A stretch of 64,000 nt of DNA from Owenia fusiformis (Eukaryota; Annelida; Polychaeta; Sabellida; Oweniidae). Each line of letters opens with the position of its first letter. Position 1 is the first letter of the stretch. Below the pieces are notes generated by a model, which did no database searches, was not told the origin of the DNA, and saw only the letters and a program-made list of their open reading frames with translations. The DNA is taken from contig CAIIXF020000004.1 in assembly GCA_903813345.2 (NCBI GenBank), positions 25,113,985 to 25,177,984 on the forward strand. Reading direction: 5' to 3'. Below are positions 23,466 through 33,769 of this stretch, piece by piece. The position numbers and the translations under genes were made by a program.

Positions 23466-24261
23466 ATGGAGACGAGAGGTGGCACAACGTTTTTATCCGA
23501 AACTGGTTTTAGACCTTTTAGTTCATTCATATTAGCCGGGTCGAGTTATTCAGGAAAGTCGTATTGGCTGTACAAATTTTTGAAGGAAGCCCCAAACTTA
23601 TATATAGAAAAACCCCCCACGGCAGTGCTGTACTGCTATGGTATATACGATGACTTCTACGCAAAAATGGAATCAGAGATACCAAATTTTAGCCTACACC
23701 ACGGTCTCCCCACCGAACAAGTTGTAAGTCAACACTCGCAGGGGCAGGAGGATGGACACCTAATGGTGGTAATCGACGATTTGGCAAACAATGCAAGTAA
23801 AGACTCATACGTCGAAGGCCTGTTCACATATGGTGTACACCACGCTGGTGAGTTGCCAAGGGTTGGAATATAGCATTATTAAATCACTACCTGTGTTATT
23901 ACGGTCTTTATTTATAGCGAGTGTACCAAAGCGTCAAATCATGCTGAAACATATACTTGCAGGCCTGTCTGTCATGTACGTCCTACAGCAGATATTCTAC
24001 GACGGTCCGAAGAGTCGAGTCATCGCAAACAATGCCCAATACATGTGTCTGTTTCGTTCGCCACGAGCCATGACAAGTGTCAGAATTTTGGCTTCTCAAT
24101 TGGGCTTGGGGGATAAGTTGACTAGGGCATATAGCGATGCGATGGAGTCATCAAAATGGCCGTATCTTATTATAGACTTACATCCACTCGGTAACCCCAA
24201 GCTGCGTCTACTCAGCAAGATATTTAAAGATGAATATCCGACGGTGGTATATGAAGTCTGA
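23466..24261 (+). CDS. Polinton genome-packaging ATPase
   Basis: This is a FtsK/HerA-type ATPase that pumps or segregates viral DNA into capsids. The exons are 23466-23847 and 23963-24261, with a 115-bp intron (GTGAGT donor, CTTGCAG acceptor, phase 1), giving 226 residues. Walker A is GSSYSGKS at residues 25-32 and Walker B is LMVVIDDLA at 99-107. The segment spanning the intron holds the HH-x(n)-Q sensor region typical of Polinton ATPases. If unspliced, the frame stops at 23873 and loses this half, so splicing is strongly implied. A short TATA-like motif (ctataagta) sits about 55 bp upstream of the ATG. Confidence 0.9.
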
Positions 24262-24308
24262 CACGCTGGTTTTTTTCATTATCGCGAATAAAGCCGTGGC
24301 GTGAAGAG

Positions 24309-24629
24309 ATGAGCTCGCTACTTAAGCGACATATAAGCTTTGTGCGTTATTTGGCTGATTTAAAACAGGAGAAGGTGACACGTCGAGTCCTGCGCTCATT
24401 GGGTCGAGACCAGCTAAAGGCTATACTCGAAATAGTACATAATCTACTGCAAACTGTCATTCCTACCTCGCCGGCTGAACGCCAATCGTTATTAAAGAAT
24501 CGTTTGTTTTACGAAAGACTAGTTGACAAACGTGTGCCGCAAAATACCAAGAAACGTTTACTATTGAGTAAACAAAAAGCCTTAATACACGCGCTGAGGA
24601 TTGCCCTACCCCATCTGGATGCGATATGA
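24309..24629 (+). CDS. Small Leu/Lys-rich Polinton protein (106 aa)
   Basis: It is a short helical basic protein. Its layout of repeated Leu and Lys/Arg (VLRSLGRDQLKAILEIVHN, then KKRLLLSKQKAL) matches a small protein I associate with Polinton-like clusters, though no function is established. It starts at the ATG at 24309, overlapping the AATAAA region of the ATPase gene. Its stop overlaps the start of the next gene (ATGA at 24626), which suggests co-expression from one transcript. A role in DNA condensation or as a virion core protein is inferred from charge only. Confidence 0.7.
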   Translation: MSSLLKRHISFVRYLADLKQEKVTRRVLRSLGRDQLKAILEIVHNLLQTVIPTSPAERQSLLKNRLFYERLVDKRVPQNTKKRLLLSKQKALIHALRIALPHLDAI

Positions 24630-25180
24630 GCAACAACTTTAAATATGCGATGTTACCTATCGCCAAATACGAGCAAATGAAGGCCAAGTTGGGCTCTTTA
24701 GCAGTTGTGTCGGGAATAAAAGACAATAAACAAAGTGTCGTTGGTGCCAACGAGGTCGGTGCATTGAAAAGCGATAGTGACCTTGACTTGGCCACACCTG
24801 AGATGGCCACTACTTCTACTGATCAGGCTACTACAACGCGCGTCGAACCAGGGGGTGCCAGAGGCGATGTCAGAAGTATGGAGGGGACGGAGGTAGATAA
24901 AGCACCGACAAAACGACCCGCTAAGGACTCAATGGACAATAAACGTGTTCAAAAGATTAGAACCCTGGGGCACATTAATGATAATACAAAAAATAATAGA
25001 TCTGTCAATCTGGACAATGGTTTCAAGTCCCGACATTATGCTGTTAAAAGTAAAATGGGTCGTTCCCCAAAAACTGTACCCCCCGGCATACTTGATAAAG
25101 ACGTTAAATCTGTGGGGAAAGGAGTAGCCAAAAAGAGAAAAGTGACTAGATTTGATAAATCTAAATGGCTATCATTGTGA
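24626..25180 (+). CDS. Basic, low-complexity Polinton protein (184 aa)
   Basis: It overlaps the preceding stop by one ATGA. The N-terminus FKYAMLPIAKYEQM is the only conserved-looking block. A Thr/Asp-rich linker follows, and then a basic C-terminal half with a KKRKV nuclear-localisation-like cluster near residue 170. It is probably an internal virion or DNA-binding protein. I do not recognise a domain. AATAAA signals follow at about 25234. Confidence 0.65.
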   Translation: MSNNFKYAMLPIAKYEQMKAKLGSLAVVSGIKDNKQSVVGANEVGALKSDSDLDLATPEMATTSTDQATTTRVEPGGARGDVRSMEGTEVDKAPTKRPAKDSMDNKRVQKIRTLGHINDNTKNNRSVNLDNGFKSRHYAVKSKMGRSPKTVPPGILDKDVKSVGKGVAKKRKVTRFDKSKWLSL

Positions 25181-25367
25181 CAATTGTGTTTTGTTTCACT
25201 AAAAATGTAAAAATGTACATTGTAGTGTAGCTACTAAATAAATGGATAAAAATAAATATAATGTAATCAGCAAACAATTTTGTCTTTATTTCTATTTACA
25301 TTTTATTAATCAGGTGCTTACATATATAAATACACATATACATAAATACATACATGCACATACCCAG

Positions 25368-25412
<45 letters not shown>

Positions 25413-25498
25413 GATGAGTGGTACATATACACAAACAACCCCCAGCTATTTACATGTGATTAACATAAGACGAGACAAGTGTCCGCATTTTATTATTA
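25181..25498. repeat. Convergent gene spacer with CA microsatellite
   Basis: A (CA)n tract lies at about 25370-25411 between convergent genes. Poly(A) signals for both strands are present (AATAAA near 25234; TTTATT near 25487). Confidence 0.7.
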
Positions 25499-25966
25499 TT
25501 ATTGTTTTAACATCCTCGTAAATTGTCTTATCAAAATGTCATTCTCTAATCGTCGCTCAGTGTTAAATCCGGCTAGGATTTCAGTCATTGACAGCCCTGA
25601 GCATCTCTGTAAACTTATGTAAACCGTGTAATCCCCGCAGGTGTCTGAAGTCGCTGCTTGTATATTTTTACTGTAGACAACGAGTGTGTACTTTTTATTC
25701 CGCCTGATAAAGTCTTTAAAAAACCGCCCATACTCGTACGGATGGCGCCCGAGGGAGCAAAAGAATTCCAAAGTTTTCGTTTTATGCTCAAAAAACATAA
25801 GTGTCCAATGACCAACAACGCGTGTACTGTCCACCGTATTAGTTATGAAAATGTCTTGATTTGCCGACCGCGAGTGGGGCAGTAAATCACTGGCGCACAC
25901 ACACCCCACTCTCGTTTTCGTAGGTCTTTGCGAATAAAGTAGTGCTCGAACTGTATCAGAATCCAT
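25499..25966 (-). CDS. Adenain-like cysteine protease
   Basis: This is a 155-residue Polinton/adenovirus-type maturation protease that would cleave capsid precursors. The likely catalytic residues are H53 in GHWTL, an acidic residue at E67 in LEFFC, and C110 in SDTCGDY. Q103, seven residues before the cysteine, matches the oxyanion glutamine spacing of adenain. It is single-exon and starts at the ATG at 25966. It is the last gene of a minus-strand capsid cluster and lies 39 bp after the major capsid gene. It is slightly shorter than adenovirus protease but normal for Polintons. Confidence 0.9.
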   Translation of the reverse strand: MDSDTVRALLYSQRPTKTRVGCVCASDLLPHSRSANQDIFITNTVDSTRVVGHWTLMFFEHKTKTLEFFCSLGRHPYEYGRFFKDFIRRNKKYTLVVYSKNIQAATSDTCGDYTVYISLQRCSGLSMTEILAGFNTERRLENDILIRQFTRMLKQ

Positions 25967-26005
25967 GCCAGAGTCAGCTGTTCTCGATTATGTATAGTAA
26001 ACTGA

Positions 26006-27526
26006 CTAGGCTAAACAGTTGCGGGCGTAGTCTATTTGAAAGCTTTTCAAAAATGTCCCCATAACAATGACAGATACGGGAAGTGTCAAGGGGTTTTCAA
26101 AACCCAATTCCAAGCGTAGATTACCAGTTCTCTGGACAGGGAGTGTGTCCTCGGAGCCTGGATCGTTCTGGTACGTCAAGTTATACTGAAAAATACTGTA
26201 GCCCGAACCGAAATCTAGCCTCGAGATATCGTTGCCCTCGTGGGGGTCGAGGGTTGAAAATAGGTTCATGTGCTCCCTGACATATTGTTGACCTTTGCTT
26301 CGATCGAACACGGGTCTATAAGCCACTTCTGTCTGCGCAACACCATCCGTCAAACAGTTGATATAGCTGAAAATATCGAAGCAAGTTATCAAACTATGTT
26401 TTCTGTTTGTTTTAAAGCCTAAATAAGCCAAACAACATTCGTTAATGTTCTATACAATTGATGGACATAGGGGTCCGATGTCTCTGTTAACGATAGTAAT
26501 ATGTTAATAATGCTGAAACAGCGACAATTTCAAAAATACTCACTTGACTTTGAAATCCTCGAACCGGAATGGATTCAGATTGTAACGACCTACAAACCCG
26601 TCTGCCTTCACGAAACATACAGTCAACGTCTGGGGTATGTAGGAGTTGAACACGTTGTCCAGAACCGTATTGCTCAGGCCTGTGTTGATATTGAAAGTGC
26701 GCAGTTCGTAACTATCGTAGAAATATAAGGCATTCTTGGTTTTCAACATGTTATCGTGCGCCATCAGTACCCCTGGGCTAACCGTGACCATAGCCATTCG
26801 CATGTACACGTCCTGTATTACGAGCTTGTATTTTTCAGACGAGTTTGTCATCAGCCTGAAGGCGTCGCTGGATGGTGTCAGTCGTATTTTAATCTCCAAA
26901 TTGGGTAATAAATAGCGACTAGTCTCGAATACGTCCTCTAACAAAGGGGCTTCCAAATCAACAATCTTAGACCCTTTTAAAAGTTCGGCTCTTTGGTAGA
27001 GACCGTAATTTGATATTTTGGGGAGTAGCGCGGCGTCGTCTGTCGTTTCGTTCATGCCCGTGTCCTTATAATACAGAGAACCCTGTAACCGAGTCTTCTT
27101 CACCTCTGAGTTGTACCGCAAAAGTGTCTTTAAAATACTTTTGTACGGGTATGTGTAATTGGAATTATTTGTCAATGACTTCTGCTGTATCTCGACGTCG
27201 CAGTTGGCAAACTGTGTGTGAAGAATGAGATTGATGACCCCGACACTATCCAATGACTCTCCGTCGCCATCCAGTTGTAGATCGCTACCGTCATTTTTCA
27301 CAATTTTCACCTTACAGTGTAATTTACATTTCTGTAAATCGATATACTTGGCCGAGTTGTTGACGATATGAAAGTCGACAGGCTGGTTCTGCACTATAGG
27401 ATTGAGCGGCCTGAAATTGACGTAGTTCACCCCCAAAACGCTTGTATTTGTACCGGGGGGCTCGAAAAGTAAAAGGTTTGTGTTAACTAAGTCCCTACTA
27501 TCAGTCACTTTAAAAGAAGACATCAT
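26006..27526 (-). CDS. Major capsid protein (double jelly roll)
   Basis: The exons are 27526-26544 and 26366-26006. The 177-bp intron (GTGAGT donor, ATTTTCAG acceptor, phase 2) gives 447 residues. The first exon carries the N-terminal jelly roll and the NPFRFEDFKV block that precedes the second one. The second exon has the GNDISRLDFGSGYSIF and GNLRLELGF blocks typical of Polinton capsid proteins. Unspliced, the first frame stops two codons into the intron. The start ATG overlaps the stop of the upstream gene (27523-27526). It would form the pseudohexameric capsomers of an icosahedral virion. Confidence 0.92.
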
Positions 27527-27945
27527 CGACCTGTCTTCTGCTTCTTATTCTTCCGTTTGGTCGATGTCTTATCCACTGATATACCACTGAATACGGGTAT
27601 GCTATTTGCACTAGAGGCGTTGACGACTGTTCTCTTCGTTGCCTTTTGAACGAGTGTCGGTGCTTTGTTGCTCTTTCGCTTTTTATTACCGACCTCGACA
27701 GTGGCGCCAGTACCCGTTTTATTAAGTATCTCGCCACTATTGCTTTGATTTTTTAAATCGGAGCGTGCCCGGTCTACCGTGGACTGGACGGGTGAACTTA
27801 TTGTGATAGGTGTAGCTGTTGGTATAACATCCTTTCTGGTGACATACTTCACCCTATGACGCCCCTTACCAATTTGGTAGGGTTGAGCCGTCTTAAAAAA
27901 TGAAACCCATTTATCGTGTTCATCAACTAGGGGCACTAAATTCAT
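27523..27945 (-). CDS. Basic Polinton protein of the capsid cluster (140 aa)
   Basis: It starts at the ATG at 27945 and overlaps the capsid gene start by 4 bases. It has a conserved-looking N-terminus (KWVSFFKTAQPYQIGKG) and then a Lys/Thr-rich tail with KKRK clusters near residues 87 and 131. Position and charge suggest an internal cement or pVI/core-like virion protein. No domain was recognised. Confidence 0.65.
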   Translation of the reverse strand: MNLVPLVDEHDKWVSFFKTAQPYQIGKGRHRVKYVTRKDVIPTATPITISSPVQSTVDRARSDLKNQSNSGEILNKTGTGATVEVGNKKRKSNKAPTLVQKATKRTVVNASSANSIPVFSGISVDKTSTKRKNKKQKTGR

Positions 27946-27964
27946 TTTATGTTATTTCACTCCG

Positions 27965-28369
27965 CTACAGTCTCCTTCTCAAATGTAGTGTACAACTCGA
28001 GCTTCCACTGCCTAATGACAAGTCGCCCCCGGCGCTATCCTTTATGTATATACTAATAGACTCCACATCCCTTGGTAAGGCAGTCATGTAGAACACGTCG
28101 TTAAAAGTAGACTTGTGCACCATTGGTTGTAATCTTCTTAATATGGGTCCCTTATACGCGTTGTAGATCGAGCTGTCGATAATGTCACAAAACACATCGA
28201 GACCCTTACTAGCATCAAGTGTAGAGTCCAAGTCCACCTCGCACAAACCGACCTCGTAATACCCACGCGACAACTCGAGACTACTAGGTAGCCTTATCGT
28301 AAATTTAGAGGATGTGTTTGTTGTCGCGAAAAACTGTTTACTATCCCGATCACTTAGAAATAAATACAT
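27965..28369 (-). CDS. Penton / minor capsid protein (single jelly roll)
   Basis: The ATG at 28369 is preferred over a GTG two codons earlier, giving 134 residues. The N-terminal MYLFLSDRDSKQFF and the later GYYEVGLCEVDLDS are the pattern of Polinton minor capsid proteins (an early beta strand, then WEVGL-type strand). The C-terminus has the usual F-x-x-I-x-I-x-I-x-D-x-x-G segment. It would form the pentons at icosahedral vertices. The gene lies between the integrase and the basic protein gene, all on one strand. Confidence 0.8.
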   Translation of the reverse strand: MYLFLSDRDSKQFFATTNTSSKFTIRLPSSLELSRGYYEVGLCEVDLDSTLDASKGLDVFCDIIDSSIYNAYKGPILRRLQPMVHKSTFNDVFYMTALPRDVESISIYIKDSAGGDLSLGSGSSSCTLHLRRRL

Positions 28370-28436
28370 GTTCACCCGACTGTGTCTAGGCGGCTACTAA
28401 GTTGTGTGCGTTTGATACGGACACACAAACATTGTT

Positions 28437-29716
28437 TTAAACTGTTTCAATCTCGCTGACCTTCACCCAAGACCTAAACTTTTTAGGGTAATTCTTCCAA
28501 TGAACTAACGCCTCCCTGTTTTTACCCCTCCCCCGGTATCTGACCAGTTGTTCAATTTCGAATGGCTTGCTCGGGTCGTAATGCACTAATATTAACTCGG
28601 CTACGTAGAACCACGATTTGACCGACTCACCCAAGAGGTCGTCCACCTTGTACATCTGAATACCCTGCCTCATAGCACGCTTCTTGATAACAAATATTTC
28701 CTCCGACCACTGTTTCAAACCCTGTTTATTGAACTTCCTGGGGACCTGTGATAAGCGCACATAATCCCCAAGTTTAAAAGTGTAGCGTGACCTAGGCTTT
28801 TTTAGAGTTGTACCCTTGAGGTTTTCGTGAGTATTGGTATTTTTTACCACCCCCTTTTTACCCTTTGAAAACTGAGCCTCGTAAAGTATATGTTCATTTT
28901 CATAATTGACGTCTTTGGGTGCGTAGCCCATTATACCTCGATTTGGAGTCGCATTTATACCCTTGACAATATCTTGAAGGTCGTCTATGTAGCGATCCGT
29001 GTTCTTATAACCCTGTAGTTTGACAATACGAGATCTAAGTTTCTTTATGGCCAATTCGGCCAGGGCTGCCTTCGTCTCACTGTTCTCGGCCGACATGTAC
29101 TGAATGCCCTCAGACTTTAAGAACTTCTGGAACGCCCCTTTAAATTCCGAGCCTGAAATATGATTGCGAGGTCTGATTGGTGGTGTAGTTTGTGCGTGTG
29201 TCTGTATGACCGATTGATTTTCAAAAAGAAATAGACCGATCTAATTTATTTTATGCCCTCCGAATATTCTAGAAACTCACCTTGGTCGGTAAAAACACGA
29301 GTTGGAAACCGACCAGGGTTGTTGGTCAACATAGTTTTAAAAGCCTGAGCAGCGGTGGCTGATTGAGTGTCTGTCATAGGTTCAACCATCAAATACCGCG
29401 ATAAAGCATCCACCGCCACGAGTATGTACGGTAGTTTGCTGTTGGATTTTGCCGTATTTTTAAAAAAGGCAGTGTCTAACTGAAACTCGTCATTGAACCC
29501 GTACACTATGTACCTCCTTCTTTTAAAACGCCGTCGCACGATACGGTTTAAAGTGTAGGCATCTTCTTTGGCCAGAAACCGCTTTACCTGACCTAAACTG
29601 ATTTTGTGTTTATTTTCCCTCTGGACAGCCTTGTAAAGGGCTTCCGGACTACCCAGAGACCCTTCTACTTTGGGGTTGAAGTAAATACTTTTCAGATACC
29701 TCTCTCTCGCACTCAT
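28437..29716 (-). CDS. Polinton integrase with C-terminal chromodomain
   Basis: This is a retroviral-type DDE integrase that joins TIR ends to host DNA and makes the 6-bp duplication. The exons are 29716-29281 and 29152-28437. The 128-bp intron (GTGAGT donor, ATTTCAG acceptor, phase 1) gives 383 residues. The acidic triad is D81 in FQLD, D144 in FTDQG and a glutamate near residue 178 in the LAELAIKK helix. The intron falls two residues after the second Asp, so splicing is required to build the active site. The last 40 residues (VRYRGRGKNREALVHWKNYP) are a chromodomain-like module, probably steering insertion to marked chromatin. Confidence 0.92.
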
Positions 29717-30180
29717 ATTGACGGACTGATTTGAATGTGCCGAGTATGTGTATTATGTAGTTATACCCACCTATTCAGCAAAACCCCAGGTGGTAAAATA
29801 TTACATTTAGGATATATCTCAATGGACTGGGTTTAGTGTAAAGTGAGTGATTTCAGTTATTCATTATGTAATACTAGTATATAAAAAGAACAAACTACAA
29901 AAAGAAATGTTGGTTTAAAATTTGATTTAATCTCTTTTGGCAGATCACTTTTACAACAATATTTTATTTCACTCCACATGTACATACAGGTGTAACGGTG
30001 TTTTAACTATGATACAACGACGATAACAGGGTTTATAGGAGTCCTTCTGGCAGAAAATTTTTTGGCAATTCACAATAAACAATGTACAATACAATTTTGC
30101 GACACAATTCAACATTATAACAATACACATATGTTTATGGGCCGTAAAATGAATACTCGTCAGGGGTGGGAACATTCGAC
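29717..30180. other. Spacer between PolB and integrase genes
   Basis: It holds the minus-strand poly(A) signal for PolB (TTTATT on the + strand at 29963-29968) and presumably the integrase promoter. No gene is seen. Confidence 0.5.
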
Positions 30181-33100
30181 TCAGTAACCCCAGGGGACAG
30201 TACAAAAATTTTCAACTATCTTCCTTTTGTCAAAGTTAAATCTATAGCGCTTATTTTGTTCTACAGTTCTGAGGGAAACGTCGGCAAAGTGCCTTCTTAT
30301 TTGGGGGTTGACCACGTTCAAATGGGGGGCCGTATTCTCATTTTGCACAAAGGCCCTCATACTGTCCATGTTAATTACTTCGCTGGCCCGTACGTTCAAG
30401 GTGAAACCCTTGCACTTTACAACTTCGGCACCCTTGACTGTCTTATAGCAATAATTTTTCGGGGCCAGTGCGATAAACTCGACGATGTGGTCGTCGTCAT
30501 CTAGCTCATTGGTCATCTGCCCCAGAAAGTCACCAATGTCTAGATCCAGATGCTTGTTTTCTTCCGTCTCTATGTAGACACACGAGTCGGTATCGAAATA
30601 GCATACGCTGTCTTGCAGTTTGTCCAAAAACGAGTACAGATGCACCCGAGCGTGACTTGTTGTCATTGCGGCGATGACAACCGACGCAAAATCAAGCTCA
30701 CGCTCGAACGACTCGGCTTCCACATAGTCCAACTGAACCATGTCGTCGGTTACAAAGTTCACATCTTTCACGGTATATTGGGGTCCGTGGACATAACGCA
30801 GCAGCTCCTCCCGGTCCTTTACGTACACGGTCTGCTTCATCTCGGGGTTCTGGCCAAATTTACCTGGAACAACAACGAAAAAACACTTGTCACGCCAGCC
30901 GTCAACAACAACAACGACAACAACAATTTGTCTTACTGATTTCGAGATCGCATTACAACTAAGGTGCTCCGTCCCCACTTACCCCAGAAGCTATTTAGCT
31001 TGTTCTTTGCCACAAAGCGACGACCAGGGTTATGGGCTATCTTTGTAGGATCCATGAGGACACCCTCGTTTTCGAGATACCGGGCCACATATTCACGGCG
31101 TTTAGTTTCGTCCTCTCCTACCCAAGACGGCCAACCGGATGCTTCTTGCTTGTCCCGGACCCACTGGTCGATGTACCCCGTGAAGAGACCACCTTCGCGG
31201 GTCTGCTTGTCGTACAAATCTGATTTGGGGAAGTCCCAGTATTCATAAACCTTTAGAATTTTGTAGCCCTTCTCCAGAGCCAGATGTAACTCCGGTGTGC
31301 AGAAAACACCCTTGAACGCACGCTGGGGTTCCGAGTGGTTACAGTTGTCCGCAGGCTTTAGGGTGGCGCATTCTACGCAGAGGGGAAACAGGAGGCGACC
31401 ATCGATCGTCTTGGGTAGTACACCAAACAGTAGACCTCGGGGTGCCACGACCTAAACAAAGACATTTGCACTATAATTTATTTTCAACAGCGAACAACTG
31501 ACTAACTGAGTGATACACCGGCTGGCTAACATACACACCATCAGACCGATTGACCGACTGACCATATTTACCTTGCAGGAGACAAGTCCAAAAACTGTCG
31601 TTATGTCGAGCGCATCATCTATCTCGCTTCCGTACACAATATTCGGATGACCAACGGGGTATCTGCAAAAAAAAAAGGATGCATCATATGTTTCGCTCCA
31701 AAGAATCATATTGCCTTGGCCAATCCAGATTAGCGAGAGAACGACTAAATCGATATTGTCAACTGACGATCAAACTTACCGCTTGTACTTATTCGTGAAC
31801 GGGTACAAAGAAGTGATGTCAATGTATTTGATCTTCATTCCCTGGAATAAAAATAGTGTTACATTTACCATAGTCTTCTGAGTCGTGTGATGTTGTTGTT
31901 ACTTTAAAGTACAGCTTTTGCGAAGGTAACGGTGAGTGTCAGTTTATTGACATACTTACAGGCTGACATTTGACATAGAGGCGGCTTGGCGAAACTCGAC
32001 CCCCTTTGAAGGCATCCCTCGGTGCGAGGACGTCTGGAAATTCTAACCCCTTAAGGTATCCATCCATCTGGGGATTCGCCTTTCGAGCTGCGGCAAACTC
32101 GCAACCCCACACACTAGTGACATTGTACCCCCAACTTTCCAGAGTCCTAACGAATGAATAAATGGCTGTTATAAACAACTTGACAGTATTTATGTGGACG
32201 TGTCGACTACAATCTCGCATTTAATTGCCAAGAAATTTTTCGCTAGAGTACTTACATTTGTTTTCGCAGGGTGTCTTGGTAACGCTCGTCCATAGTTTTA
32301 CCCAGGAACTCGAGCTCTCTATCGGCGATACAAGTGTGACCGTGAAACACACACTGGAAAATGTCAATGGTGATTGACGCAATCGTAGTGTAATAATATA
32401 GTGTTACAAATAATGATAACGAGTCGCAAGTGAACGGCAGGAAATCAAAAGACATCGATAATACCGACAACAATAACCGGAATAACCCTACACACTTACC
32501 CCATTGTATTCGACGACATCCCGCGTCATGCTACCGTCAGGCGCTAACTTTACCATATCGAGGTGGTAGCGACCCACCGGGACCTCCCCACCATTGACTG
32601 CTGTTCTGTATGATTCACCGTACTGATAACCACGCCAAGCGGCATATTCAAGCATTTCTCTGGAGTAGCGGCGCTTCGGTTTGTACCCTGTAATAGATGT
32701 ATATTGTGTACTTGAAGCCTCGGTATTAGGTTGAGTGTATTGTACTGCTCAGGAGCTATAAGTAATAATACATAGACAAGTTTTGGTTGAACACATACCT
32801 CGAGAAGGAATAATGGCGATGGTGTCCTTTTTCATGAAAAGAGCCCGGTACACTAGGCTACACGCCGACGGTATGGTGCAGGCTATTTCTAGTGGGTTCA
32901 AACCTGTGCTAGCTCGAAATGCCCCAATGAATTTCAGCACACCCTGTCTCAATACGGCCACATCAGTAACGCAGTAGCTCTCTGGAAAAGAAAAATTGCC
33001 CAAATTGGATACATACAGGTGTGCAGAGACCCAGTCTCTTGGTTTGGATTTAACTAGTACATTTTCTAGTCGGTGGGGCGCACACACACACACACACACA

Positions 33101-33730
33101 CACACAGAAACACACAGACACACGCGCCACAGTTGACATTTTATATTTTACCTAATTCCCGCCTAAAGGACCACGGTTGTTGCTCAGCCTCCAGCAAAAG
33201 GTTGGTGTCTCTGTACCATTTCACGAATTTGGTTTTGTTTGGAGCGCTCATACCGTCGACATCGTAATAGTGCAAGTCGGGGAGTTTACATTCGGCATAT
33301 TGGTAGTTTTCCACCCTATTGAACTTGTGGGGGAACGTTCCTGGAGTGTAAAGATATTTTTAATTTGCCTGGGTGTGCATGGCAGACACTGGCCGAGTGG
33401 CTCGCGACACATGTCATCTGAAATGTATATCCACCATTATTAAACCATTAAAGTTAAACATACCTTTTTTCGTCTCACCCAACCCAAAACATTTGTTGAA
33501 TGCTGACAGAGGAAGCTGTATGAACGCCAGGCTACATTTGACGCTGACGCCACTCACATTGTCTTTCAACAACAGTACTTGCGATCCATTTCTCACGACG
33601 GTTGGAATACCCATCTTACCCAACCCGACTGCGTGGGGTTGACTGCTATTTTCGTATATCCATTTTAACAGGAAGTACGAGTCGTACCCTACACAGTGAA
33701 AAGTAAAGCAGCTGTAAAAACACTCTTGGT

Positions 33731-33769
<39 letters not shown>
